Shown piece after piece: positions 1 through 9,464 of a stretch of DNA of 32,024 nt. This stretch comes from Syntrophus sp. (in: bacteria). GTDB lineage: Bacteria; Desulfobacterota; Syntrophorhabdia; Syntrophorhabdales; Syntrophorhabdaceae. A program made the translations under genes and the position numbers. Under the pieces are notes generated by a model, which saw only the letters and a list, made by a program, of their open reading frames with translations, searched no databases and was not told the origin of the DNA. Location: NCBI GenBank assembly GCA_013824835.1, contig PNOM01000030.1, forward strand, positions 1 through 32,024, written 5' to 3'. Numbering within the stretch: the first letter of the stretch is position 1; every line of letters starts with the position of its first letter.

Positions 1-134
1 ATAATGTTTTTTGCGGCGATCAGCATATTCATCGCAGCAAATTTTTCCGGGGTGGTATAGCCGCAAAGGAGTTTATTTCCATCCAACTCCTCCTCCCCGG
101 TTCTAACCCAATCTCTAATTTCGCTTCTCTGCAC
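1..134 (-). CDS. Partial hypothetical protein, runs off the window
   Basis: An open frame of 44 codons starts at a GTG (132-134) inside the 3' end of the DUF5659-like gene and runs off the left edge without a stop. The visible part reads V-Q-R-S-E-I-R-D-W at the start and later CGYTTPEKFAAMNMLIAAKN, which looks like natural protein composition. The 19-bp overlap with the upstream gene in another frame suggests translational coupling. No family is recognised and the C-terminus is missing. The start is uncertain because no clear Shine-Dalgarno sequence is seen. Confidence 0.4.
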   Translation of the reverse strand, partial: MQRSEIRDWVRTGEEELDGNKLLCGYTTPEKFAAMNMLIAAKNI

Positions 135-363
135 GCCTCATGATCATCTCGGCTCTAAGGCGTTTAATCTTCTCGGCAAATTCATATGCGTTTACCTCAA
201 TTCCCGCATTGTAGACGCTGATGGCTTGGTAAAGGTCGTTGCTGGTAGGAAAGATAAAAATCGTGCGACCCTTCTCGACTTCAAAAGAAGGTTCGATGCC
301 AAGAAGTATAGATATTATAGAGGCGAGGTAAAGTTCTGAGGTCTTGAAATACTTCTGTTCCAT
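115..363 (-). CDS. Small DUF5659-like protein
   Basis: An 82-residue protein with a strong ribosome site: AAAGGAG lies about 7 bases before the ATG. It begins MEQKYFKTSELYLASII and contains a hydrophobic patch (about residues 12-22) and a FIFPTSND segment, followed by a basic helical C-terminus. The pattern 'F.T..L.LA..L...G' followed by 'V...G...F.F' resembles the small DUF5659 family, which is of unknown function and often lies in mobile or phage DNA. That assignment is from memory of the pattern, not a search. It is the first gene of a short leftward unit with the partial gene that overlaps its end. Confidence 0.6.
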   Translation of the reverse strand: MEQKYFKTSELYLASIISILLGIEPSFEVEKGRTIFIFPTSNDLYQAISVYNAGIEVNAYEFAEKIKRLRAEMIMRRAEKRN

Positions 364-586
364 GTTTAATCTCCTTTAGATTCCATGTATTACAGATACG
401 ATATCTCTTAGATGAAAAGATGTAAAATACTTTAAATAAGGTTTCTATATGAAAACTGATCTGTAAGTAATTAAAAATAATGGGTATTTTTGCAGGCAAT
501 GGGTAAAAAAAGATTAATTAATAAAATGAGTTATAAGTATATGAAATAATTGATCTATATATATGAGAAGAATGCCACGAAGGCAT

Positions 587-1240
587 TTATTTTTCTGCGT
601 CCAGATCTTTTTTATGCTGGGCCCAGGTCTTTTTCATATGGACGCTATATTTGCTTTTCGGATATGGCGATTCTTTTTCAATGCCTCGCTTGATCCTTAT
701 TTCATCGGGGATATATTCCCTGAATTCTTCTGGGAAAGGCGTTCCGTCTTCGTGAAAATGGTAGTCACCGCCGAAGGCAGGTCGAAATGTTTTCGAGACC
801 TTTTCGTAGCTGTACATTTTTGCTATTGTATCAGTGGATGGTATGTGCCACTCGTGGTATTTGCGGGTTGAGTCAAGGAATGCAATTACTATGGTGACTG
901 CCTCGCGAACCGTCACACGATAATAGTGCTTAGCCTGGTAGACGTTACTCATAAGAAAGTAGTTCCTGCTTTCTCTTTCCCGTTCATTGTACTCATTTCG
1001 TTTGCCTTTAGCGTGGCTGATGCCAAAAATTTCGTCTAAACTCTTTTGCCCTTTGTTCGTTTCGTATTCTCTGAACCCGCGATACAATATATCTAATATC
1101 CATTTGGGCATTGGCTGAATAGAATTGTAACTAATCGTAAATGCTTTCATCAGGTTATAGAAGCTATGGGATTCCTCATAGTGTCTTCGATGTATGTCAT
1201 TATAAGGTCGCCCTCTTTTCTTTTTCCTTTTCTGTTCCAT
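587..1240 (-). CDS. Hypothetical protein, 217 aa, basic N-terminus
   Basis: Not recognised. The protein opens with a lysine/arginine stretch (MEQKRKKKRGRPYND), where RGRP resembles an AT-hook core, so DNA contact is possible. The rest is rich in aromatic and charged residues with no signal peptide, membrane segment or known catalytic motif. The start has GAGGA about 8 bases upstream of the ATG. It stands alone between the small DUF5659-like gene and hsdR, all on the minus strand, inside the island. A phage- or plasmid-type accessory protein is likely from its location; no function can be given. Confidence 0.55.
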   Translation of the reverse strand: MEQKRKKKRGRPYNDIHRRHYEESHSFYNLMKAFTISYNSIQPMPKWILDILYRGFREYETNKGQKSLDEIFGISHAKGKRNEYNERERESRNYFLMSNVYQAKHYYRVTVREAVTIVIAFLDSTRKYHEWHIPSTDTIAKMYSYEKVSKTFRPAFGGDYHFHEDGTPFPEEFREYIPDEIRIKRGIEKESPYPKSKYSVHMKKTWAQHKKDLDAEK

Positions 1241-1506
1241 TCCACCTTTCCTCGTGGTCTCTCCCTGAAGTACAAGCGCAGGTCGGAGTCACTTTTTATC
1301 GATTCATCGGTGTATCCCCTGAAGGTTCTTCCGCCATCATCTTCACAAAAGAATCCCTAACGTATATGAAGCAAGATAAGGCTCTACAGTGCAGATCAAG
1401 TCATACATATTCAGTTTGTAGTATCTTTTTTGTCGGTTTCCTGGAATTCCATTTCTGCCTCCTATCTTCACCTGAGCTCTGATAAAAGTAGGCACAAATA
1501 TAACAT

Positions 1507-4500
1507 TCATACTGCAGCATACACGCTGCGCCCTGCTCCATAGTATGCATCATAAACGTGCTGAAACACGGCAGCGGTCTTTTGCTCGAATAGTTCCGGG
1601 GTATAGGTCCTTGGCAAGCCCAGGTCCAACAATTTCTCGATGGTCACCCGTACCTCGGCACGAGCTTGCTGACGTTTTCGCCAATCAAGCACCAGCTTGC
1701 CCGCCTTTAGTGTATCCAGCAGCTCTCGGGAGGTGGCCTTGACTTTTTCCCGGTCCGTCTCGCTCAGGTCAATCTGCGGTTTTGTCAAGAGATCAAAGAG
1801 GGCCAGCTCTTCTTCATTCAATTGCTCGCCAACGCCCCGTTGCTCTTCTTCATTCAGGCTCTTGGCAAAGACTACCAGTTGCCGGAAAAACTCCTCAGCG
1901 TTAAGGCTGCCTGCGTTGTAGTCGTCGATCATCTTCTGAAATTTTTCCAGATAATCCATGCGGGTGCGGTTGAGTCGCACCAAAGCCATGAGTTTCTGTG
2001 CCACTGTCCCCTTGAGTTTCTCGTTGAGTGTCCGTTTGCGCCCCGTCTTGAACTTTTGAGCCAGTTTCTCGAAGTCAATCCCGCTCAGATCAATCCAGCG
2101 GTCATCGCCAAAAGCAGGGCTTGTCTCACGGATAACGTACCCCTCCGTGGCAATGGAGCGGTCGAGTAGACCTTCCACCTGTTGCATAACTTGAGAAATG
2201 TCCGCTGGTGGTATCAGCGCACGGATCTTATCTGCAATAACCTGCACGGGTGTTACCTCAGTGGCAAACCCCCTTGCAGCCTGGTCCGGCAGTACAGCCT
2301 TGTAGAGACGCTGCACCGTATTGGCCAGGTCCAGATACCGCATCTTGATCTCTTCGGAACCTACCAGCGCCTCCACGGCATCATCGAGGAGGCCTACTCG
2401 GGTAAATCCCTTGGCGGTTTCTATGGCCGTAAGGTTCACCTCTTGTTCTTGACACAGGCCCCGTGTTTCTTCCAGTGCCAACCTTAACGCGGCAACCAAT
2501 GCGGTCTTGTCTTCCACCGGCTTATCGCCGCCAGTGCCCGCGCCGTAAATGGCCAGTGCCCGCTCCAGGTTGCGGAACACCCCGGCATAGTCAACGATCA
2601 GGCCGCTCACCTTGCCCGGATAGACCCGGTTGGCCCGGGCGATGGTCTGCATCAACGTATGGTTGCGCATTGGTTTGTCGAGATAGAGCGTCGAACAGCT
2701 CGGTACATCAAAACCGGTCATCCACATGGCGCATACAAAGACCAGCCGGAAGGGATCGTCTGGATTCTTGAACTTTGTCTCCAGATCCTCTTCCACCATG
2801 CGCTTGCGGTGAGGCTTGATGTTCAGCCCTTTGTCGTTCATTTCAGCAATCTCGTTCTGCCCTTGAGAGACGACTACCGCCATGTCGGTTTCTTTCATCC
2901 GCGCGATGCGCCCTTCAATCTCCTGCCGGGAGTCGCTGTCCGCGCCTTTCCATTCTGCCTGTAACGCAGAAATCTTCCTGCCCCAGTAATGCTTCACCTT
3001 GTTGTACATGCGGATTGCGGTAGCCTTATCAACGCAGATCATCATAGCCTTACCCTGAAAGCCCCGCCCTGTGAAATGGGTCACCAGGTCTTTGGCCACC
3101 GCTTCCAGGCGGTCGTCACGGGTGATCAGGTGGTATTCCCTGGCGAACTCCCGCTCCAGCTTTTTCTCTTGGGCCTCGTCCAGTTCAGCCTCTTCCAGCA
3201 GGTGCTCCATGTCCTCATTAAGGTTGTCATTAACCAGTTGCAGTTCCGGGATACGGTTCTCATAGTAGAGTGGTACTGTCGCGCCATCAGCCACCGACTG
3301 CTGGAAGTCATAGACGCTGATGTAATCGCCGAAGACCTGCCGGGTCTTCTCTTCCCCCACAATGAGCGGCGTGCCGGTAAAGGCCAGAAAGGCGGCATTG
3401 GGCAAGGCCATGCGCATGTTGAGCGCCAGGGTGTCATACTGGCTGCGGTGGGCCTCATCAGTGATAACGATGATGTCGCGTCGCTCGGAGAGCACAGGGT
3501 GTGCCTCGCCCTTCTCGGTGCGGAATTTGTGGATTAGAGTGAAAATATAGCGGTGATCCTCGGTGAGCAATTCCCGCAAGTGCTTGCTGTTTTCCGCCTG
3601 GGCACGGCCTTCAGTCACGACTCCTGCTGAGGCGAAGTGCTTGTAAATCTGCCCGTCCAGTTCCTGCCGGTCGGTGACGACCACAAAGGTCCAGTTGCCC
3701 GGCATTTTGCGCAGCACTTTCTGTGCAAAGAACATCATTGCCACACTCTTGCCGCTGCCTTGGGTATGCCAGAACACACCCAGCTTGCCTTCCCGTTGCC
3801 GGATGTCAGCAAGGGCTTCCAGCGCGTTATTGACGCCCAGATACTGGTGGTTTTTCGCTGTTAGTTTGATTAGTCCGCCGGGAACCTCCTGATAAAGGCA
3901 AAAGTTCTCCACCAAGTCCAAGAATCGGGGCGGGTCACAGATGCCGCGAAGCATAGTTTCCAGTGACACGCGGCCCTTTTCATCCTCACTGCCTATCTTT
4001 TTCCACTCGGCGAAATGCTCCCAGCCCGCGGTCACGCTGCCCACCCGACTCTGACTTCCATTAGAGAGGATAAGGAGGGCATTGGCCCAGAAAAGGTGCG
4101 GCACGGTGTCCTTGTAGTCACGCAGGTTGCCCGTGAATGCAGTCTCAAGACGGCGGTGGGCGGCCTTGAGTTCGATGAACAGCAGCGGCAGACCATTAAC
4201 AAAACCCACCAGGTCGGCCCGACGGGTGTGCATCTCGCCTGTGACCCAGAACTGTGAGCAAAGCAGAAAGTCGTTATTGGCCGGGTTATCCCAATCCACT
4301 ACCCTTACTACTTCCACGGTCTCGCCGTCACCTTCGGGATCAGGCATAGGGACACGCACGCCGTTCTTAAGCAGGTGGTAAATCTCGCGGTTGGCAGCTA
4401 CAGAACCCATACGTGAGCGGTCCCGGGTCAGTTCCTCAATGGCCTGGCCAATGGCCTCCGGCGAAGCGTGCCAGTTTAGGCGCTTTAATACCGGGCGCAG

Positions 4501-4662
4501 GTGGGCAGTGAGGATAATATCAGCCTTGGTCTCCCGGCCCAGGGTGCTCTTGCCATGGTCGAACTCGCCGTAGGCGTTAACTGTCTTCCAGCCCAGTTCC
4601 GCCAGCAGGGCAATGGCCGGCTGCTCGATAAGAGTGTCTTCAGTGTAACCAGCGGGGGTCAT
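1507..4662 (-). CDS. hsdR: Type I restriction enzyme, motor/nuclease subunit R
   Basis: A 1051-residue HsdR, a normal family length. The N-terminal nuclease domain shows a PD-(D/E)xK core: Asp150 in RRADLVGF, then Glu164-Leu-Lys166. The SF2 translocase follows, with Walker A HTQGSGKS (299-306), DEAHR (402-406) and motif III FTGTP (428-432). The QTIARANR motif-VI segment comes later. HsdR cleaves DNA distant from the unmethylated site after ATP-driven translocation, in complex with HsdM and HsdS. GAGGAA lies 5 bases before the ATG. It is the last gene of the leftward hsdM-hsdS-DUF262-hsdR unit, 9 bases after the DUF262 stop. All key residues are present, so it looks active. Confidence 0.97.
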   Translation of the reverse strand: MTPAGYTEDTLIEQPAIALLAELGWKTVNAYGEFDHGKSTLGRETKADIILTAHLRPVLKRLNWHASPEAIGQAIEELTRDRSRMGSVAANREIYHLLKNGVRVPMPDPEGDGETVEVVRVVDWDNPANNDFLLCSQFWVTGEMHTRRADLVGFVNGLPLLFIELKAAHRRLETAFTGNLRDYKDTVPHLFWANALLILSNGSQSRVGSVTAGWEHFAEWKKIGSEDEKGRVSLETMLRGICDPPRFLDLVENFCLYQEVPGGLIKLTAKNHQYLGVNNALEALADIRQREGKLGVFWHTQGSGKSVAMMFFAQKVLRKMPGNWTFVVVTDRQELDGQIYKHFASAGVVTEGRAQAENSKHLRELLTEDHRYIFTLIHKFRTEKGEAHPVLSERRDIIVITDEAHRSQYDTLALNMRMALPNAAFLAFTGTPLIVGEEKTRQVFGDYISVYDFQQSVADGATVPLYYENRIPELQLVNDNLNEDMEHLLEEAELDEAQEKKLEREFAREYHLITRDDRLEAVAKDLVTHFTGRGFQGKAMMICVDKATAIRMYNKVKHYWGRKISALQAEWKGADSDSRQEIEGRIARMKETDMAVVVSQGQNEIAEMNDKGLNIKPHRKRMVEEDLETKFKNPDDPFRLVFVCAMWMTGFDVPSCSTLYLDKPMRNHTLMQTIARANRVYPGKVSGLIVDYAGVFRNLERALAIYGAGTGGDKPVEDKTALVAALRLALEETRGLCQEQEVNLTAIETAKGFTRVGLLDDAVEALVGSEEIKMRYLDLANTVQRLYKAVLPDQAARGFATEVTPVQVIADKIRALIPPADISQVMQQVEGLLDRSIATEGYVIRETSPAFGDDRWIDLSGIDFEKLAQKFKTGRKRTLNEKLKGTVAQKLMALVRLNRTRMDYLEKFQKMIDDYNAGSLNAEEFFRQLVVFAKSLNEEEQRGVGEQLNEEELALFDLLTKPQIDLSETDREKVKATSRELLDTLKAGKLVLDWRKRQQARAEVRVTIEKLLDLGLPRTYTPELFEQKTAAVFQHVYDAYYGAGRSVYAAV

Positions 4663-4671
4663 GTCGGTTCC

Positions 4672-6477
4672 TCATAGCAGTTCGTCTTTGAACAATATAG
4701 AAGCACTGATCTGCCGACCATCAGCCAGTAACCGGACTGCCTTAGTAACAAGTTCCGCTCTCCTCTTGAGGAATCGTTCGAAATCCATACGAAGCTTGCG
4801 CACTTTTTCTGTATCGGTAAGCCCTTCGTAACCCCCATTGGCAAGTTCCGGGATAGGAATCAGGTGGGACTGAAGTCGCTCAGTCACTATTTCCTCTGAA
4901 GTCCAATTGTAACGATCCTTAAGGTACTCAATGGGATCTTTGCGCCCAATCGTCATGTTTGTTGCGTCTGAAATCAAGGCACAGTTAAGCGCGAGAAAAC
5001 TGTGAATATCTGCTTCCTTTAACAACGCATCCGGATATGCATGATGATAATGACGTTGGTCGATATTGCCCTCACTTAGGGGCTCACCGGTCGAGAAATC
5101 CAAAGCTCCGAGACGGCAAATTACTGCAAGAATACCACGACCACGGATTGTACTCCGCTTAGGCCATTCGGCTGTCAACAACTCTTCTGTTTCAACGAGC
5201 CGGTGATCGGCGAAGATAGGGACATCGATCTCGGCGAAACGGGCGCCATCTTTCTTACTCTCTCCTTTAATTAGGTGTCTTAAGGCGATGAAATCCGAAA
5301 AGGCGTGAGTCGCCGCCGCATTTTCATAGCGGTTGGTGAAAAACGCATACCAGAGGTATTTCTTCAGCAACAGCTCGTCCTGCCCCCTCTTGTCACCAGA
5401 TTTCGGAATGTGCTCGTAGAGGGCCGCAATAACGGCCAACACAGCATTAGTTGGTAGACGTTGATTGTCATAAATGCCTTCGGTGTGCAGGAACTTGGCC
5501 ATTCTATTTAAGCCGTCTTCCATGGTGCCCCATTTCTCTACCATGACCCGCTTGTCCATATCCCAAGCTCCGCGCTGGTTGGGAAGGGCGCCTTGTAAAA
5601 GTGCGGAAGTTGTCAGGATCAGATCCGGCAGTTCTGAGTACCTCCCGATATCTGGGTGCTTCTTATCCAATTCATCCTGCAGATCATGCAGAGAACTGCC
5701 CATAACGTCTTCCACCTCAGCCACAATAACGTCGTACTGGGACAATGGCTTGCTGTTGGTATTCATCTTGATAAATACGTCCAGGGCAACACTCTTGTCA
5801 GTCTGGGAGGGCAGCGAAAGATAGGGCAGGTTATAGTTGGCGATGACCGCTCGCAGATCCCTGATTCGGTCACTCACTCTTTTCTGAAAATCGTAGAATG
5901 CTTTTATTTCATCCTTGCCTCCATCCGGTTCCATGTGAGCCGTGGCCGTAACCAACCATTCATCAATTTCTTTCTGAATGTCTTCGGGCTTAAGTAAGTG
6001 TGTGGGGATGTAACCCCGCTGCAGGCACTGGGCCGGATCGTCACACCAGATAGGATATTTCTCACCATTATGCTTGATGTAACGCCCCCGGAAAAAAACG
6101 GACATATCTGCTTGGCCTCGGTCACCATCATAGGTATCGAATTCTTTCAGATATATAAAGTAGGTCTCCCATTCGTAGTTGTTGTGAAATGCCCGCCAAA
6201 GAGCGGTAAGTCGCTGCTGACCATCCAAAAGATGTTCGAGTACGCGCTGCTTGTCTTGCGGGGTGGTTGTTTCGAGAAAGCGGGAGACGAACTTTTCCTT
6301 CTCGCCGACCTCCAGCGTTAAAGTGATGCCCAAGGGGAGATCCTGGACAACCGTCTCGATAAGGCTGGATATGCGTTGCCGGTCCCATGCTTCATACCGC
6401 TGAAAGCGGGGTAATTTAATCTCGCCACGCTGGAGCTTCCCATACCAGTCTTTCAGAAATCGATTACGCGCTTCCAT
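4672..6477 (-). CDS. DUF262 protein with DUF1524-like HNH end (GmrSD/SspE-like)
   Basis: The 601-residue protein carries an N-terminal DUF262 domain with PRFQR (about 23-27) and the signature DGQQR (85-89). In characterised DUF262 proteins (GmrSD, SspE) this motif belongs to a nucleotide-hydrolysing, DNA-sensing module. Near residues 476-507, HYHHAYP followed by a later TN resembles the H...HxxP...N core of DUF1524 HNH nucleases. Both halves therefore seem to lie in one chain. The start chosen is the ATG preceded by GGAGG at 8-base spacing; a TTG five codons upstream is less likely. It lies between hsdS and hsdR with gaps of 18 and 9 bases, so it is co-transcribed with the type I system. An added modified-DNA restriction arm is an inference. 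Confidence 0.85.
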   Translation of the reverse strand: MEARNRFLKDWYGKLQRGEIKLPRFQRYEAWDRQRISSLIETVVQDLPLGITLTLEVGEKEKFVSRFLETTTPQDKQRVLEHLLDGQQRLTALWRAFHNNYEWETYFIYLKEFDTYDGDRGQADMSVFFRGRYIKHNGEKYPIWCDDPAQCLQRGYIPTHLLKPEDIQKEIDEWLVTATAHMEPDGGKDEIKAFYDFQKRVSDRIRDLRAVIANYNLPYLSLPSQTDKSVALDVFIKMNTNSKPLSQYDVIVAEVEDVMGSSLHDLQDELDKKHPDIGRYSELPDLILTTSALLQGALPNQRGAWDMDKRVMVEKWGTMEDGLNRMAKFLHTEGIYDNQRLPTNAVLAVIAALYEHIPKSGDKRGQDELLLKKYLWYAFFTNRYENAAATHAFSDFIALRHLIKGESKKDGARFAEIDVPIFADHRLVETEELLTAEWPKRSTIRGRGILAVICRLGALDFSTGEPLSEGNIDQRHYHHAYPDALLKEADIHSFLALNCALISDATNMTIGRKDPIEYLKDRYNWTSEEIVTERLQSHLIPIPELANGGYEGLTDTEKVRKLRMDFERFLKRRAELVTKAVRLLADGRQISASILFKDELL

Positions 6478-6495
6478 GTTCAAAACCTCCAATGA

Positions 6496-7824
6496 TCATA
6501 ATATAACCTCCTTTGGAACGGTAATGTTCAACTCCGACACATCCACCTCACCGGAGATGAGCCGGGATAGTAGAAGGTCGCGGGTGCGACGGAGGGTTGA
6601 ATTTTTGCGGCCAAGTGTGCCGATCTCTGAAAACAATGGAATACTCAATTCGTAAAAGTGCTCCTGCAAAGCAATAGGCGGCACGCAACGGCTTACTTTC
6701 TCAAGATAATCTGACCACTTGTAATTGGAGATACCGGTTGACTGAACTTGATATTGCTCAATCTCGCCCGATAAATATGCATCCAAGAACGATAAATAGA
6801 GAAGTTCAGATGCATATTGCTTTGAATCTGGGTGAATCCGTTTACAGAAACTCGCGCACATCACAGATTTGCCATTAAAGGCTGTGAGGAGTTCCGCTGA
6901 TACATACAATGACCTGCCAAGTGGTTGCCCCTTGCTACCGCCCGATACTTCAAAAACAATATCTCTTGGGATAAGTTGGCGTGATTTCAAGTTTGATTTG
7001 GAATGATATCTAAAGGGCACATTCGTTACATTAGAAGAGCGTGCATCCGGGATATCAGTGCCGCGAATTACCCAAGCTGGTTCGGTGTGCTTATCATCGG
7101 CGGAGTCATTTCCCCAACCACCACCGATATGGTCCGCTATAAGCGAGCCAAGCGTTACCACCTCCCACCCCTCCGGGATCCTGCCGAGAGGGGAATCGAT
7201 GAAACGGGCGTGCTGGTAGCCGGGGAAGCGGAACTTGACGAACCACTCACGGTAGAGATTCTGCGCCATTTCCTCAAGAATCTTGATCCGTCGCAGGTTG
7301 TTCTCGACCAGGTCGTCGTAGGCTGAGAGAACCGCGGCGATTTTGCGCTGCGTAGGGAGGGGAGGGAATGGAATTTCCAGAGATCCAATTTCTTTCGCAC
7401 TTACGTTTGGTTGACCAGCTCCCAAACCAAGACTGTATAAAATTTTCTCATAGATATCATTTGACAGAACATGGAAGACAAAGTCAGGATCACATAGACT
7501 AATATCAGGACGAATTATTCCTACACGCTGATTTACCAGGTAGTTACTTTCCCGCCGCGCTCTTAACATTTTACCAAATTTACCAACACTCCCCGCTCCC
7601 GTCATTGCAACCAAACAATCTCGATCTTGAATAAAGTAGCGCTCCAATTTTCGAGACAATAAGTCTTCTGGAAAATGATCAGAACACTCACGTAGGACTC
7701 GGTTGTTTTGAATGTTTGCTATTTTGATTACAGGGATTCCCGAATCTCCCAAATCTTGACTTCGAAACGCAAAACCAGAAAATATATCTGCAATATCCGA
7801 CAAATAGCATTCATTGTATTTCAA
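6496..7824 (-). CDS. hsdS: Type I restriction system specificity subunit S
   Basis: A 442-residue HsdS with two target recognition domains. TRD1 (about 1-150) opens with the typical 'L.DI..I..G.AF.S' pattern. A conserved helical spacer follows (PLPTQRKIAAVLSAYDDLVE, about 155-175). TRD2 starts at about 210 (PEGWEVVTLGSL), and a shorter second spacer near the end includes LLLSRLISGEVD. The subunit sets the bipartite DNA target and bridges two HsdM. It starts at TTG, two bases after the hsdM stop region, with GGAGGGGGAG just upstream, indicating tight translational coupling. Base composition in TRD1 and TRD2 is lower in GC than in hsdM and hsdR, as is usual for exchangeable recognition domains. 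Confidence 0.95.
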   Translation of the reverse strand: MKYNECYLSDIADIFSGFAFRSQDLGDSGIPVIKIANIQNNRVLRECSDHFPEDLLSRKLERYFIQDRDCLVAMTGAGSVGKFGKMLRARRESNYLVNQRVGIIRPDISLCDPDFVFHVLSNDIYEKILYSLGLGAGQPNVSAKEIGSLEIPFPPLPTQRKIAAVLSAYDDLVENNLRRIKILEEMAQNLYREWFVKFRFPGYQHARFIDSPLGRIPEGWEVVTLGSLIADHIGGGWGNDSADDKHTEPAWVIRGTDIPDARSSNVTNVPFRYHSKSNLKSRQLIPRDIVFEVSGGSKGQPLGRSLYVSAELLTAFNGKSVMCASFCKRIHPDSKQYASELLYLSFLDAYLSGEIEQYQVQSTGISNYKWSDYLEKVSRCVPPIALQEHFYELSIPLFSEIGTLGRKNSTLRRTRDLLLSRLISGEVDVSELNITVPKEVIL

Positions 7825-7825
7825 C

Positions 7826-9376
7826 TTACTCCCCCTCCAGCAGTTTCCCTATATTCTCCGCAATCCGTTCTTCCAGTTCCCGGGCCTCGGCGTTGAGGAT
7901 TTCCAGTTCCTCGTTCTGTTCCTCCAGTCGCTCCTTGAAGTCAAAATCATCCTCAGCGCGGGCGGCTACACCCACAAAGCGGCCGGGATTGAGACTCCAG
8001 CCCTGAGTTTCGATCTCAACTATAGTGGCTACCTTGCACATGCCCGCCACATCAGCGTATTGGCCATCGGGGAAATGTTCAACCAGCAAGTCCGCACTGC
8101 CGTGCAGGTTCTCGGGTTGCTCTCCACGATAAAGCCGCGCGATATTGGCGAGAAACTCGATCTGTGCCGGAGTCCAGTCACGGTGGGCGCGGTCGATCTG
8201 GCGGTAGAGATGGCGGGCATCAATGAAGAGCACCTTATCGGCGCGAGCGGTGTTGCGCTTTCCCCTGTCGAAGAACCAAAGGGTGCAGGGCAGGGCCACA
8301 GTGTAAAAGAAGTTGGAGCTGACAGCTACCATCACATCCACGGCGCGAGCTTCAATGATCTGTTTTCGGATGTCCAACTCGGAGCCGCGGGCGTCGGAGG
8401 CGGAATTTGCCATGACGAACCCGGCGCGACCCGTGTCATTTAGAGAGCTGTAGAAAAGCTGAATCCAGAGGTAGTTGGCGTTATCGGTACGGGGCAGCCC
8501 GAAGGGAAAACGGGGGTCGTCCTTGAGCCGATCCTTGTCAACCCGGTCCACATTGAAGGGTGGATTAGCCATGACAAAATCGAACTTGCCGGTGGAATGG
8601 TGCAGGTCTTCGTAATAGGCGTTACCTTGGCGGATATCTCCAGCCAGACCATGCACGGCAAGGTTCATCTTGCCCAGTTTCACAGTTTCTCCCACCTTTT
8701 CCTGTCCGTAGATGCTCAGTTCAGCGCCGGGGTTCTTTTTGTGTTCCTCGACAAAGCGAGCGCTCTGGACAAACATGCCGCAGGAGCCGGACGCGATGTC
8801 AAAAATGCGTCCATGGAATGGCTCAATGATGGCTACAAGAAGCTTGACGATGACGGTGGGGGTGAAGAACTCGCCGCCTTTCTGACCCTCGCTCATAGCG
8901 AAGTGGCCGAGGAAGTATTCATAAATCTTACCGAAGGCATCCCCTTCGATGTCCATGGGGACAGAGTTCATAGTCTTGAGGAGTTCCTTGAGTAGGGAGT
9001 TCTCAAAGCGGTTGTAGGTCTTAGGCAGTACGTCCTTGAGGTCAGGGTTTGCCGCCTCGATTGCACGCATGGCGTCGTTGATGGCTGCGCCGATGTTTGC
9101 CCCTTCCGGCAGTTGAATCAGCGCCGAGAAGCACGCTGTCTCCGGCAGGTATAGTACTCCCTTGGCCTGATAGTCTGCCGGGCCTATGGTGCGCCGTCCA
9201 CTGCTTGTGCCCGCCAGCTCCCTTGCCGCTGCCTGGAACTTGTGGTCGGCATAGCGCAGAAATACCAGTCCCAGTACCGGGACGGAGTATTCCGATGACT
9301 TCAGTTTGGAGTTGGCCCGCAGCTCATCCGCCGCAGCCCACAATCGGGTTTCGATGTCGTTACCGTTATGATTCAT
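7826..9376 (-). CDS. hsdM: Type I restriction system DNA methyltransferase subunit M
   Basis: A 516-residue N6-adenine methyltransferase. The N-terminal HsdM helical domain (about 5-150) is followed by motif [15 protein letters not shown] (167-180), the SAM-binding motif [11 protein letters not shown] (192-201) and the catalytic motif IV NPPF (271-274). Motif I has Ile and Cys where DPASGSGGM is most usual, a mild variation. A C-terminal coiled-coil region (about 465-516) contacts HsdS in this family. GGAG lies 5 bases before the ATG. It is the first gene of the leftward hsdM-hsdS-DUF262-hsdR unit. It methylates host sites and also forms part of the restriction complex. Confidence 0.97.
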   Translation of the reverse strand: MNHNGNDIETRLWAAADELRANSKLKSSEYSVPVLGLVFLRYADHKFQAAARELAGTSSGRRTIGPADYQAKGVLYLPETACFSALIQLPEGANIGAAINDAMRAIEAANPDLKDVLPKTYNRFENSLLKELLKTMNSVPMDIEGDAFGKIYEYFLGHFAMSEGQKGGEFFTPTVIVKLLVAIIEPFHGRIFDIASGSCGMFVQSARFVEEHKKNPGAELSIYGQEKVGETVKLGKMNLAVHGLAGDIRQGNAYYEDLHHSTGKFDFVMANPPFNVDRVDKDRLKDDPRFPFGLPRTDNANYLWIQLFYSSLNDTGRAGFVMANSASDARGSELDIRKQIIEARAVDVMVAVSSNFFYTVALPCTLWFFDRGKRNTARADKVLFIDARHLYRQIDRAHRDWTPAQIEFLANIARLYRGEQPENLHGSADLLVEHFPDGQYADVAGMCKVATIVEIETQGWSLNPGRFVGVAARAEDDFDFKERLEEQNEELEILNAEARELEERIAENIGKLLEGE

Positions 9377-9464
9377 GGTTTCTCCATGGTGTTATTCTTA
9401 TTTGCCATATAGCACTACGCATTAGCGAGAACCAATTTTATTGAGATTCTCTGTATCTATTTAG

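Noticed and set aside
1545-4573. Many plus-strand frames of 60-180 codons opposite hsdR
   Set aside because: They are antisense shadows of a GC-rich coding sequence, without ribosome sites or protein-like composition.
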